DNA from: UBA1046 sp012511325
GTDB taxonomy: Bacteria; Bacillota; Clostridia; Saccharofermentanales; DTU023
NCBI GenBank assembly: GCA_050951925.1
Contig: JBMNJZ010000001.1
Location: 744,001-808,000, forward strand
Direction: 5' to 3'
Length of the DNA stretch: 64,000 nt
Shown here: positions 1-8,424 of the stretch, piece by piece
Numbering within the stretch: the stretch's first letter is position 1
Layout of the letters: each line of letters begins with the position of its first letter
Notes under the pieces: generated by a model
What the model was told of the DNA's origin: nothing
The model's input: the letters and a program-made list of their open reading frames with translations, nothing else
Database searches by the model: none
Translations under genes and position numbers: made by a program

Positions 1-1
1 C

Positions 2-1579
2 GCTAGCGAGGAATACTACATAGCAAACATTGTAATTGACGGTGAAGCCTACAAAAATGCAGGTATTCGCGGGAAAGGCAATACCTCGCTTTCCAGTGTT
101 CCGTCTATGAACAGTGAACGCTACAGTTTCAAAATCGAATTCGACCAATATGACAGCTCCCTCACCTATTATGGGCTTGATAAGCTTAATCTCAATAATT
201 TGATCAATGACACGACAATGATAAAAGACTATCTGACCTACACTATGATGAATGAGTTCGATGTCCATGCTCCGTTGTGCAGCTTTGTGTATATTACAGT
301 TAACGGTGAGGATTGGGGACTGTATCTTGCGGTGGAAGGCGTTGAGGAGGCCTTTCTTGAGCGTAATTACGGCTCTGACTATGGTGAGCTGTATAAGCCG
401 GACAGCATGAACTTCGGCGGTGGCCGCGGATTCGGAAAAGATTTTAATATGAACGATTTTATGAATCGTAACGAACCGGCTGAAAGCTCCGATATATCCG
501 GCCGAGGAATAACGATGCCGCAGATGCCGAATAAACCGAATATGCCTGGTGGTTTTATTCCTGATACGGAAAACATGCGGAATAGAGAAGGTGGTTTCGG
601 CAGGGGTATGGGTTCGTCCGATGTAAAGCTCCAGTATATAGACGATGACATTGACAGCTACTCTAATATCTGGAATAGCGCCAAGACCGATATCACACAA
701 GCCGATCAGAATCGTCTGATTAAATCATTAAAAAAGCTGACCGACGGCGAAGCGATTGAATCGGCAGTCGATATTGATCAGGTCATCCGCTATTTTGTTG
801 TGCACAACTATGTCTGCAATGGAGACAGTTACACTGGGTCTATGGTGCATAACTATTACCTGTATGAAAAAGATGGCCGGATGGCTATGATCCCCTGGGA
901 TTACAATCTGGCATTCGGCACCTTTCAGGGCGGTAATGCACAGGGTACAGTCAATACACCCATTGATAGCCCTGTATCCGGCGCTTCTTCCGCTGATCGT
1001 CCTATGTGGAACTGGATTGTGGCAAATGCGGAATACGCTGAACTCTACCATCAGTATTTCGCTGAGTTTTTGGCTTCTGTGGATATTATAAGCAGTATTG
1101 ACAGTGCATATGCGTTAATTAAATCCTATGTGGAAAAAGATCCGACGGCATTCTATAACTATAGCGAATTTGAAACCGGCGTAGAAACCCTGCGGCAATT
1201 TTGTGCCTTGCGGACAAAAAGCATAAGCTTACAGCTGGCAAATGATACGACAAGTGAAAGTATGAACTATGTTGATGCGTCCGGTCTCACTCTGTCCGAC
1301 ATGGGTTCTATGGGAATGGGAGGCGGCAGGTCGGATATGCCCGGGGAAAGGGGCAATTTCTTTGAAGGCACAATGCCGGAAGGTTTTGATCCTGCACAGA
1401 AGGGAGAGATGCCAGAAATGCCCGAGGGGTTTAATCCTTCCCAGATGCCCGGCGGGAACTTCAATTCCGGCATGGATAAGATGGAACCTGCCAAAGACAG
1501 CAGATCCGGGTGGCTATGGATTGCTGTATCCGTACTGATTCTGTGTGCCGGCTTAGTCATTGTGAAGAAATATAAGTAG
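2..1579 (+). CDS. CotH-type kinase/spore-coat-like protein, 5' end outside window
   Basis: The frame is open from base 2, so the N-terminus lies upstream; the Met codon at 107 is internal. The first visible residues (GIRGKGNTSL, then a Tyr-Ser-Phe-Lys stretch) and the later PWDYNLAFG match the CotH family, whose members are atypical protein kinases or cell-surface proteins. Two Met/Gly/Pro/Asn-rich low-complexity inserts (about 410-620 and 1300-1490) interrupt or follow the kinase core, as is common in clostridial CotH proteins. The C-terminus ends in one hydrophobic segment (about 1508-1565) and a short Lys-rich tail, so the protein is probably membrane anchored with the kinase domain outside. 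The family call is from motifs; substrate unknown. Confidence 0.8.
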   Translation, partial: ASEEYYIANIVIDGEAYKNAGIRGKGNTSLSSVPSMNSERYSFKIEFDQYDSSLTYYGLDKLNLNNLINDTTMIKDYLTYTMMNEFDVHAPLCSFVYITVNGEDWGLYLAVEGVEEAFLERNYGSDYGELYKPDSMNFGGGRGFGKDFNMNDFMNRNEPAESSDISGRGITMPQMPNKPNMPGGFIPDTENMRNREGGFGRGMGSSDVKLQYIDDDIDSYSNIWNSAKTDITQADQNRLIKSLKKLTDGEAIESAVDIDQVIRYFVVHNYVCNGDSYTGSMVHNYYLYEKDGRMAMIPWDYNLAFGTFQGGNAQGTVNTPIDSPVSGASSADRPMWNWIVANAEYAELYHQYFAEFLASVDIISSIDSAYALIKSYVEKDPTAFYNYSEFETGVETLRQFCALRTKSISLQLANDTTSESMNYVDASGLTLSDMGSMGMGGGRSDMPGERGNFFEGTMPEGFDPAQKGEMPEMPEGFNPSQMPGGNFNSGMDKMEPAKDSRSGWLWIAVSVLILCAGLVIVKKYK

Positions 1580-2023
1580 TTAGAGTAAGAAATATAGTTG
1601 CTTTTTCATTACCTCACTGTATGGATGTTGAATACCATATTCGAAGTGATTGATTTCATAAGCTTCTATGTGATAATGAGACACATCTGATTCACGGAGA
1701 AAACGGAGCTCAATGAACAATTGCCGTTCATCAACAACGGTAGGGAAAATCGTCATATACTTGCTGCAATGGACATGGGGTATTTTTCAAAATCTGCTCC
1801 CTGCGCCGGGCACAAACTTATTCCAAAAACAGGGAGAAGTTTAATGCCGCGAACATCTTTTATACTGATAAGTACCCGGAAAAACAAGCAAACTATTGGG
1901 GTGAGAAAATTCTGGGGCATAGGGGGATCTACTGGTAGCTGCTTTTGGGCGGGGTTGATTCGTTTTCCACAATACATGATTATTATGACAGCCTTATTTT
2001 TAATATCAAATTTGTAAAGAGCG
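1580..2023. other. Intergenic stretch with a possible decayed coding frame
   Basis: No intact gene is visible. Two adjoining plus-strand frames read like protein: one about 1721-1835 and a second about 1830-2036, broken by a TAG near 1936. A one-base change would join them. They show no family I recognise. It may be the remnant of a small gene or chance coding bias; no promoter or terminator stands out. Confidence 0.3.
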
Positions 2024-3100
2024 GTGCGGAAAATGTCTGAACAAAGAAATGATCATGATCTTGCGTTCCTGCTGCGTTATGAAAATGTTGCCTGGTTCGA
2101 GGATGGCAAAGTCAGAATCTTAGACCGGCGCATCTATCCTGCGCAAGTAAAATTCGTCATCTGCAATCATTATCAGGAAGTCGCGCAGGCTATCAGGGAG
2201 ATGGTAACTCAAAGTGCCGGACCCTATACTGCGGCAGCTATGGGCATGGCGCTGGCAGCATGGGAGTGCCGGCGGCAATCCCACGCCCGGCAGTTGGACT
2301 TCTTGCAGGAAGCCGCTCGAACTCTCTCAACTGTCAGACCTACCACACAGGTGCGCATGCGCCAAATAGTCGACGGTTGTCTCCTCCGCGCCCGCCGGGC
2401 ATTTGACGAAGGCGAAGACATAAGCGCGGCACTGTTTGTTCACGCCTTCGATAATATACAATACCGCTACGGCATAATCAGTGACATCGCTGTTAATCTG
2501 GTCAAACTCTTTCCCGAGGATGCCAGGATTCTTACGCAGTGCTTCGGAGAAACGATTGTGGGGACAGCATTGCGGGAAGCGAAAGCCGGGAATCTCAAAC
2601 TGCGGCTGTTCGTCCCGGAGACCAGACCATATCTGCAGGGTTCCCGCCTTACAGCCAGCGTAGCTTACGATATGGGCTGCGATGTCACTGTCATTACTGA
2701 TAATATGGTGGCAGCAACGATCAGGAATAAAGGCATTAACTTCTTCACTTCCGCCGCTGATACTATTTGCATGGACGGCGCAATAGTAAATAAAGTCGGT
2801 ACCTGGCAGATTGCGCTGCTCTGCTCGCATTTCAGCGTACCTTATTATGTGACCGGCATTCCTGACCGGGGAACTGCGAGCAAAAGTATTAATATCGAGG
2901 AGCGTGATCCGTCCGAAGTCTTGTCCTGCGGCGGCAGCAGAATAGCCATGGAGGGAGTTCGCGCCTATTATCCGGCCTTCGACATAACTCCCCCGGAGCT
3001 AGTTAGCGGTATAGTGACAAACAACGGTGTTTTCACGCCGCAGGAACTGTCCGGATACTATGATCAATATCCCGATAGCAGATTCTATACCGGCATATAA
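2024..3100 (+). CDS. MtnA/eIF-2B alpha family aldose-phosphate isomerase
   Basis: Related to S-methyl-5-thioribose-1-phosphate isomerase and ribose-1,5-bisphosphate isomerase, cytosolic enzymes converting an aldose 1-phosphate to a ketose. The family signature ETRPYLQGSRLTA is present, followed by the TDNM motif, an Asp in SAADTICMDG corresponding to the catalytic Asp, NKVGT, IEERDPSEV and the YPAFDITPPEL C-terminal motif. A Cys in the ILTQCFGE segment fits the catalytic Cys, although the usual CN(A/T)G context is changed to CFGE. Length (358 residues) is normal. The start may be GTG 2024 or ATG 2033. No other methionine-salvage gene (mtnK, mtnB) is nearby, so the substrate could differ from methylthioribose phosphate. 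Confidence 0.75.
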   Translation: MRKMSEQRNDHDLAFLLRYENVAWFEDGKVRILDRRIYPAQVKFVICNHYQEVAQAIREMVTQSAGPYTAAAMGMALAAWECRRQSHARQLDFLQEAARTLSTVRPTTQVRMRQIVDGCLLRARRAFDEGEDISAALFVHAFDNIQYRYGIISDIAVNLVKLFPEDARILTQCFGETIVGTALREAKAGNLKLRLFVPETRPYLQGSRLTASVAYDMGCDVTVITDNMVAATIRNKGINFFTSAADTICMDGAIVNKVGTWQIALLCSHFSVPYYVTGIPDRGTASKSINIEERDPSEVLSCGGSRIAMEGVRAYYPAFDITPPELVSGIVTNNGVFTPQELSGYYDQYPDSRFYTGI

Positions 3101-3186
3101 ATAATGTAATCCAAACACAGGAGCGGTGCGTTAAAATACCACAAAAAAGCACTCTTCTCAAGAGAACCTACCGCTTATATCCGCAA

Positions 3187-3233
3187 AAAAATAGTCATAT
3201 GACAAATAAGACTATTTGCATATGACTATTTTT
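3187..3233. terminator. Bidirectional Rho-independent terminator
   Basis: A perfect 15-bp inverted repeat (3187-3201 with 3219-3233) has a 17-base loop, an A-run on the left and a T-run on the right. It sits between the convergent isomerase (plus) and SDR (minus) genes and can serve both. Confidence 0.85.
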
Positions 3234-3311
3234 GAGTAAATATCGGCGTATCTGCTTGAATAAATTCCGGATTCAATGCCCGAACCGCATATCTGATAGC
3301 TATAAAGTTAC

Positions 3312-4055
3312 TTATAGATCACAGATCATGCCGCCGTCAATAACAAATTCAGAACCTGTACAAAAGGTTGATTCATCTGAACCCAGGAAAACGACAAGGT
3401 GGGAGACTTCATCGGTAGTTCCTGCCCGTCCAAGCGGAATTTGAGCCTCAAGTGCGGCGATTATTTCGGCTATCTCTCCTTGCTCAGCCATCGGGGTCTT
3501 AATAACACCGGGATGTACCGTATTAACACGAATCTTATCTGCACCCAATTCAGCGGCAGCACAACGAGTTATGCCGTTGACTGCAAACTTGGATGAGCAA
3601 TAGGCCATGGCGGTGGGAGCACCACGAAGTCCGTCCACCGAAGAAATGTTAATGATAGATCCGCCGCCGGCTTTTCTCATAGATGGAACCACTGTTTTTA
3701 AGCTATAGAAAATAGAGGTGGTATTCACATCCATTGTTTTCGTATAATCCTCAATCGTTAAATCGTCCATCAGCTTGAATATACCGATTCCGGCGTTGTT
3801 AACCAGAATATCAATGGGGCCGAATTCCGCCTCGGTAAATTTTACAACTTCATTCCATTCTTCAAAGCTTGCCACGTTCAACTTAAAGAATCTCGCGTTA
3901 GCACCCAGTTTATCTGCCAATTTCTGGCCGGCTTCTACGGCAATATCTGCCAATACAACTTTAGCGCCTTCTTCAACATACATCTCGGCATGCCTGACGC
4001 CCATTCCGCTGGCGGCACCGGTGATAATTGCCACTTTGCCATCGAGTCTACCCAT
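3312..4055 (-). CDS. SDR-family NAD(P)-dependent oxidoreductase (hydroxysteroid/cyclohexanol dehydrogenase-like)
   Basis: A classical short-chain dehydrogenase of 247 residues. Visible motifs are the cofactor site TGAASGMG (residues 12-19), NNAG (86-89), a catalytic Ser in INISSVDG (about 138), and the Tyr-x-x-x-Lys pair (Y152, K156). An acidic residue after beta-2 (VLADIA) suggests NAD(H) preference. An upstream ATG at 4073 is in frame, but it lies inside the GGGAGGA ribosome binding site that serves the ATG at 4055, so 4055 is chosen. The gene is a single transcription unit with its own promoter (4157-4185) and a palindrome in the 5' UTR. The substrate cannot be read from sequence; the family oxidises secondary alcohols including bile acids and 3-oxoacyl groups. 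Confidence 0.85.
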   Translation of the reverse strand: MGRLDGKVAIITGAASGMGVRHAEMYVEEGAKVVLADIAVEAGQKLADKLGANARFFKLNVASFEEWNEVVKFTEAEFGPIDILVNNAGIGIFKLMDDLTIEDYTKTMDVNTTSIFYSLKTVVPSMRKAGGGSIINISSVDGLRGAPTAMAYCSSKFAVNGITRCAAAELGADKIRVNTVHPGVIKTPMAEQGEIAEIIAALEAQIPLGRAGTTDEVSHLVVFLGSDESTFCTGSEFVIDGGMICDL

Positions 4056-4109
4056 GTTATTTGTTCCTCCCATTTAATACCTTATTATTTATTTGGCATA
4101 TATATAACA

Positions 4110-4139
4110 TATATATAACACATATACATGTTATATATA
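4110..4139. promoter_or_regulatory. Palindromic operator candidate before the SDR gene
   Basis: A perfect 11-bp inverted repeat, TATATATAACA (4110-4120) and TGTTATATATA (4129-4139), with an 8-base spacer. It lies just downstream of the minus-strand promoter and upstream of the start codon, a position typical for a repressor site (for example TetR-like). A partial extra copy of the TATATATAACA half lies at about 4100. No regulator gene is adjacent. Confidence 0.6.
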
Positions 4140-4156
4140 TACACATGATATATAGT

Positions 4157-4185
4157 ACTATAATGTACAGGATTGTGTTTGTCAA
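4157..4185 (-). promoter_or_regulatory. Sigma-A-type promoter of the SDR gene
   Basis: TTGACA (4180-4185), a 17-base spacer and TATAGT (4157-4162) on the minus strand. Transcription would start near 4150 and run through the palindrome into the SDR gene. Confidence 0.8.
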
Positions 4186-4291
4186 CTTGAATTTATAGCA
4201 AATGCGCACCGGAACTTACGCAATAGCAATGCGACTATTTTGGGGGGAGAACCTTATAAGCTAAAACGATCTGATCAAACCCGGCATTCTT

Positions 4292-4320
4292 TTGACTTGT
4301 ACAGTTTATCCTATTAATAT
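4292..4320 (+). promoter_or_regulatory. Sigma-A-type promoter of cysK
   Basis: TTGACT (4292-4297), 17-base spacer, TAATAT (4315-4320) on the plus strand, about 80 bases before the cysK start. The divergent SDR and cysK promoters are about 110 bp apart; between them (4186-4291) I see no further structure. Confidence 0.7.
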
Positions 4321-4336
4321 ATAAAATCGTACACTA

Positions 4337-4378
4337 CCGGGAATTAACAGAGCAATTTCGTTTGCTAAGTTATTCCGG
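4337..4378 (+). promoter_or_regulatory. Imperfect hairpin in the cysK 5' UTR
   Basis: CCGG-GAAT-AAC on the left pairs with GTT-ATTC-CGG on the right with two single-base bulges, and an inner AGCAA/TTGCT stem closes the loop. It ends a few bases before the likely ribosome binding site. No T-run follows, so it is not a terminator; it may affect mRNA stability or translation. Confidence 0.4.
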
Positions 4379-4401
4379 GTTATGCGAGGAAAAACATTGA
4401 T

Positions 4402-5322
4402 ATGACAGGACGGATAAGTATGATTACTGAAAGCATTCTTGATATTATCGGCGGTACGCCGATCATCAGTCTTAAAAAAGTCACAGGGCTAAATATCTTT
4501 GCCAAGGCTGAGTATTTGAATCCCGGTGGCAGCATCAAAGACCGGGTGGCTAAATATATGATTGAGCAGGCTGAAGCTGAAGGGAAATTAAAGCCCGGCA
4601 TGACGATTATGGAGCCCACCTCGGGCAATACCGGTATTGGTCTGGCATTAGTCGGTGTGCAAAAGGGCTACCGGGTGGTAATTGTTATGCCGGAAAACAT
4701 GAGTGAGGAAAGAAAAAAGATCATTCGCGCTCTGGGGGCCGAGCTGATCCTGACCGACGCCGAGGAAAATATCAGCGGAACAATAGCGGAGGTAGAACGG
4801 CAACAAGCTGCCGACGCGAATATTTTTGTTCCGCAGCAGTTTGAAAATATGCATAATCCCCATACCCACTACTTAACCACAGCAGCGGAAATATGGGAAC
4901 AAATGGAGGGCCGGGTAGATGTCTTTGTTTCCGGGCTGGGAAGCGGCGGTACCTTGGAGGGAGTTGGCCGCTTTATCATCGAGAAGAATCCGCAGGCCAG
5001 GATCATCGCCGTGGAGCCGAAAAATGTTTCCGCGCTATTAGGACACGAGCCGGGATTACATAAGATTCAGGGTATCGGCGATGGGTTCGTCCCCAGCGTG
5101 CTTGATGTGAGCCTGATTAGCGAGGTTGTTGAGGTGACGGATGACGATGCCATCAATACTGCGAGAGCATTGGCCAGTGGGCATGGTATTTTGGTTGGCA
5201 CTTCGGCCGGAGCCAATGTCTGGGCATCTATTCAGATGGCGCAAAAATACGGTCAGGATAAATATATCGTCACTATTCTGCCGGACAGGGTGGAAAGATA
5301 TTTCAGTACCGCATTAATTTAA
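4402..5322 (+). CDS. cysK: Cysteine synthase A-type PLP enzyme (O-acetylserine sulfhydrylase)
   Basis: Makes L-cysteine from O-acetylserine and sulfide in the cytosol. Motifs include the PLP-binding lysine in NPGGSIKDR (K46), the substrate-binding loop PTSGNTG, the glycine-rich phosphate loop SGLGSGGT and the C-terminal GTSAGAN segment. Length of 306 residues is normal for the family. Two starts are possible: ATG 4402 (GAGGA 11 bases upstream) and ATG 4420 (AGGA 9 bases upstream); the shorter form begins near the usual CysK N-terminus. It has its own promoter and is not in an operon with a serine acetyltransferase. Cystathionine beta-synthase-like activity cannot be excluded. Confidence 0.88.
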   Translation: MTGRISMITESILDIIGGTPIISLKKVTGLNIFAKAEYLNPGGSIKDRVAKYMIEQAEAEGKLKPGMTIMEPTSGNTGIGLALVGVQKGYRVVIVMPENMSEERKKIIRALGAELILTDAEENISGTIAEVERQQAADANIFVPQQFENMHNPHTHYLTTAAEIWEQMEGRVDVFVSGLGSGGTLEGVGRFIIEKNPQARIIAVEPKNVSALLGHEPGLHKIQGIGDGFVPSVLDVSLISEVVEVTDDDAINTARALASGHGILVGTSAGANVWASIQMAQKYGQDKYIVTILPDRVERYFSTALI

Positions 5323-5362
5323 ACTTTACCGATAATAACAGGCAGTCGATGACTGCAATAAA

Positions 5363-5398
5363 ATGAGGGCTTGACGGTTGTTACCTTCAAGCCCTCAT
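5363..5398 (-). terminator. Rho-independent terminator downstream of the ABC operon
   Basis: A 12-bp perfect stem (5363-5374 with 5387-5398) and 12-base loop; on the minus strand it is followed directly by TTTATT. It lies about 170 bases past the ATPase gene. On the plus strand (after cysK) the tail is less T-rich. A second, weaker 9-bp inverted repeat lies at 5525-5564, right after the ATPase stop codon. Confidence 0.7.
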
Positions 5399-5566
5399 TC
5401 CTTGAGGCCCTGTCTTGGGCAAGCGCCCGGTGGAAATTGTTTCCGGATCAGGCACTACCTGATGTACTAAAAGAAGAATCCGGTAAGTCAACAATATAAA
5501 ACCAGCTGATTTTACGAAATATTTTTCAAAAGCGTATTTTTTGGTATTTAAACCGGCTTTTGAAGT

Positions 5567-6361
5567 TTAGCCGAGGATTGCGGCATCCGGCACATCGGAG
5601 GAGCCGGATGCCTGCTCGAACTTCTGGAGTAGCGCCATGACCGTGAGAGCCTTTTTCTCCTCCCCTGAGATATCGAGGATTATGTCCCCCTCATGCATCA
5701 TGACCAGGCGGTCTCCATACTCGATGGCATTTTTCATGTTGTGGGTGACCATCAGGGTCGTGAGCTTGTTTTCCCGCACTATTTTGTCGCTCAGCTGCAG
5801 AACGGTCTGAGCGGTTTTCGGGTCGAGTGCTGCCGTGTGTTCGTCGAGGAGAAGAAGCTCAGGTCGGTGTATGGTAGCCATGAGAAGAGTTATCGCCTGT
5901 CTCTGTCCGCCTGAAAGCAGGCCGACCTTCGTCTTGAGCCGATCCTCGAGCCCGAGCCCGAGGCTTGCAAGCTGTTCCTTATACATCTCCTCGTCAGACT
6001 GCGGAAGACCCCATTTGAGCGTCTTGGGCTTGGCGCGACGGTAGGCGAGGGCGAGGTTCTCCTCTATCCACATCTTCGCCGCCGTACCCATCATGGGATC
6101 CTGAAAGACCCGTCCTATGAAGGCGGCACGCTTGAACTCCGGCATATAGGTTATATCCCTGCCGCCGAGGCTTATACGCCCTGAATCTGGCATTATCGAT
6201 CCTGCAACAAGGCTCAGCATCGTTGACTTTCCTGCTCCGTTCGATCCTATCACGGTCACGAATTCACCCTCGGCTACCTCGAGGTTTAAATCCGTGAAGA
6301 GCATCTTCTCGTTCATTGTGCCGTGATCGAAAGTTTTTCTGAGATTCTCAATCTTAAGCAT
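5567..6361 (-). CDS. ABC transporter ATP-binding protein, Trp/Tyr-uptake type
   Basis: The ATPase of a three-gene importer (binding protein 7305-8321, permease 6354-7286, ATPase). It has Walker A GSNGAGKS, signature LLSGGQRQA, Walker B LLLLDEHTAALD and the H-loop THNM. The start at 6361 (MLKIENLRKTF) follows GGAGGA by about 6 bases and overlaps the permease end by 8 bp, indicating translational coupling; an upstream in-frame ATG at 6382 lacks such a site. In this family (TrpZ) the Walker B is DEHTAALDPKT rather than DEPT, and that is what is seen. Expressed from the attenuated promoter upstream of the binding protein. Likely energises tyrosine uptake, given the Tyr-rich leader peptide. Confidence 0.88.
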   Translation of the reverse strand: MLKIENLRKTFDHGTMNEKMLFTDLNLEVAEGEFVTVIGSNGAGKSTMLSLVAGSIMPDSGRISLGGRDITYMPEFKRAAFIGRVFQDPMMGTAAKMWIEENLALAYRRAKPKTLKWGLPQSDEEMYKEQLASLGLGLEDRLKTKVGLLSGGQRQAITLLMATIHRPELLLLDEHTAALDPKTAQTVLQLSDKIVRENKLTTLMVTHNMKNAIEYGDRLVMMHEGDIILDISGEEKKALTVMALLQKFEQASGSSDVPDAAILG

Positions 6362-7286
6362 CTTGTTCCTCCTTCTCCTCATTGCCGGCCTTCATGAAAA
6401 AGGGTACCTTTGTCTTGAGGACCGGGAGAGCAAGCGCAATGGCGACAATGACTGCAGTTATAAGCTTGAGGTCCGTCGCTTTCATCCCGGGAATCGTGAG
6501 CGCGACGGCTATTATTGTTCTGTATATTACCGAGCCCAGGACGACCGAGGAAAGTATGTAGGCGAAGTTGTGCTCTTTCCTCAGAAAGAGTACCTCCCCG
6601 ATTATTATCGAGGCGAGACCGATGACTATCGTCCCCTGCCCCATGTTCACGAGCGCCGAGCCGTAGTCGAACTGGGCGATGAGGTTGCCGGAAAAAGCGA
6701 CAAGCCCGTTTGAAATCATGAGACAGAGGATGGTGGTCCAGTCGGTGTTTATACCAAGAGCACGCGCCATATGACGGTTATTTCCGGTAGCCCTTATTGC
6801 GCAGCCGATCTCGGTGCCGAAGAACCTATAGAATATGGCGATCAGAAGCGCGCAGATGGCAAAGCCTACGCAGATGGATACGGTGTTCGGTGCAGTGCCG
6901 TCGGGGAACAAATTCGTAACAATATTCTTGAATGAGTTCCCGGCTATCGAGACCGTCGCCCTGTCGCTCATTATTCGTATGTTTACGGAATAGAGGGCTA
7001 TCTGGGTCAGTATCCCCGAAAGTATCGGCGGAATCTTGAAGGCAGTGATGAGTACCCCGCTTACAAGGCCGGCGCACATGCCGGAGATGAATGCCACAAT
7101 GGCTGCGATAATCGGATGGACTCCGGCATTGATGAGCACGACCGTGACCGCCGCACCGAGAGGAAAGGTTCCCTCTACGGTGAGGTCGGCAATCTCAAGG
7201 GTGCGGAATGTAAGGTAGACTCCCAATGTGAGGACAGCCCACATTATGCCTTGCGCAACACCGCTTTGTATGGTAGCTAATGACAT
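6354..7286 (-). CDS. ABC transporter permease, TrpY/branched-chain (BPD_transp_2) type
   Basis: A 310-residue membrane protein with about 8-9 hydrophobic segments, starting MSLATIQSGVAQGIMWAVL. The segment LTVEGTFPLGAA and the pattern GLxLxVExxGxxG-like helices are typical of TrpY/LivH-type permeases of aromatic amino acid importers. It follows the lipoprotein gene by 18 bases and overlaps the ATPase gene, so the three form one operon. A single permease gene suggests a homodimeric channel. Confidence 0.85.
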   Translation of the reverse strand: MSLATIQSGVAQGIMWAVLTLGVYLTFRTLEIADLTVEGTFPLGAAVTVVLINAGVHPIIAAIVAFISGMCAGLVSGVLITAFKIPPILSGILTQIALYSVNIRIMSDRATVSIAGNSFKNIVTNLFPDGTAPNTVSICVGFAICALLIAIFYRFFGTEIGCAIRATGNNRHMARALGINTDWTTILCLMISNGLVAFSGNLIAQFDYGSALVNMGQGTIVIGLASIIIGEVLFLRKEHNFAYILSSVVLGSVIYRTIIAVALTIPGMKATDLKLITAVIVAIALALPVLKTKVPFFMKAGNEEKEEQDA

Positions 7287-7304
7287 GCAAATATAACTCC
7301 TTGA

Positions 7305-8321
7305 CTACTTGATTACTTCAGCCGAATCGAGTATCTCCTGAGGAATCTCTATGCCGAGCTTTTCCGCGGCGGTGGCGTTGATGGCTGTCGTAAGGTTTTC
7401 GGTCTGGTATACGATGGGCATCTTGGCAATTTCAGCGAGAGGGTCACTCGACTGCAACACCTTTACCGCCATGGCGGCACTCTGCTTACCGAGCTCGAAG
7501 TAGTTCACACCGTAGCTTGCGAAGGCTCCGTTGGCAACCATTGCAGGCTCCGCACCGAAAGTCGGGATTCCGCAATCATGGGCTGCCGTGGAAACTATCT
7601 GCATCGCATCCGACACTGTATTGTCGGTCGGAATGTAGATGGCGTCAACCTGACCCTTGAGGGACTCGATGGCGGACTTGGCTTCATCGACCGCTGATAT
7701 GGTTTTTTGTACGCAGGTGAGGCCCTTTCCTTCTATGTGACTCTTCGCCATTTCATACTGGATGTGAGAGTTGGATTCGCTTGAGGAATAGAATACGGCG
7801 ATGGTCTTCGTTTCCGGGAGCAATTCGAGAAGGAAGTCTATCTGCTCTTTAACGGGATTCATATCCGAGGCGCCCGATATGTTCCCGCCGGGGGCATCGT
7901 AATCCGCAATGATGCCGGACTGCACGGGGTCGGTGACCGCAGAGAATATGACGGGTATGGTAGTGGTCTTTTCCTTCAGGCAGAGTACGCTCGGGGTTGC
8001 AATTGCGAAGATGAGGTCACTGCCGTCATTAATGAGGCTGTCCGCTATGGTTGGGCAGTTAGAGGTATCCGCCGCAGCGGAGAGGTAATTGAATACTACG
8101 TTCTCGCCTTCGACAAAACCTGCTTCCACAAGCCCGGCCTTAAAGCCTTCGCTTGCGTTCAGAAGGGCGTCAAATTCTCCAAACTGCATGATACCGATTT
8201 TTATCGGCTCTTTTTCCCCTTCACTCGGCTTTGCTACGCCGGTATCCTTGTTCCCGCACGCAGCAAGCGACATCAGGAGAAGGACTGCTAACAGTATGCT
8301 TAAGATCTTCTTGCTTTTCAT
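7305..8321 (-). CDS. ABC transporter substrate-binding lipoprotein (TrpX-like, PF04392 type)
   Basis: Extracellular lipoprotein of 338 residues that would capture an aromatic amino acid. The N-terminus is a signal peptide with lipobox SLAAC. The ATG at 8321 is preceded by GGAGGT at 7-8 bases; an upstream in-frame ATG (8417) lies before the leader terminator and is ignored. Body features match the ABC_sub_bind family: IGIMQFGEFDALNA-like opening, IFAIATPS, PVIFSAVTDPVQSG, and IPTDNTV. The gene is the first of the operon, 41 bases downstream of the leader terminator (8362-8396). The four Tyr codons in the leader peptide make tyrosine the best guess for ligand; tryptophan or other aromatics remain possible. 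Confidence 0.88.
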   Translation of the reverse strand: MKSKKILSILLAVLLLMSLAACGNKDTGVAKPSEGEKEPIKIGIMQFGEFDALLNASEGFKAGLVEAGFVEGENVVFNYLSAAADTSNCPTIADSLINDGSDLIFAIATPSVLCLKEKTTTIPVIFSAVTDPVQSGIIADYDAPGGNISGASDMNPVKEQIDFLLELLPETKTIAVFYSSSESNSHIQYEMAKSHIEGKGLTCVQKTISAVDEAKSAIESLKGQVDAIYIPTDNTVSDAMQIVSTAAHDCGIPTFGAEPAMVANGAFASYGVNYFELGKQSAAMAVKVLQSSDPLAEIAKMPIVYQTENLTTAINATAAEKLGIEIPQEILDSAEVIK

Positions 8322-8361
8322 TTTTCTACCTCCAATAATGAAACAGATATTTTTTGCATAT

Positions 8362-8396
8362 AAAAACGTCCACCTGTCTGTAGATTTGGTGGACGT
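8362..8396 (-). terminator. Leader (attenuator) terminator of the tyrosine-type ABC operon
   Basis: A 9-bp stem ACGTCCACC (8396-8388) and GGTGGACGT (8374-8366), 13-base loop and five Ts (8366-8362) on the minus strand. It lies between the leader peptide stop and the first structural gene, so read-through must be regulated. The CCACC of its 5' arm is complementary to GGTGG at 8455-8451, inside the leader peptide just after the Tyr codons, a possible antiterminator. Confidence 0.85.
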
Positions 8397-8424
8397 CATC
8401 GGCTTTGTAATACGCAAATATGCG

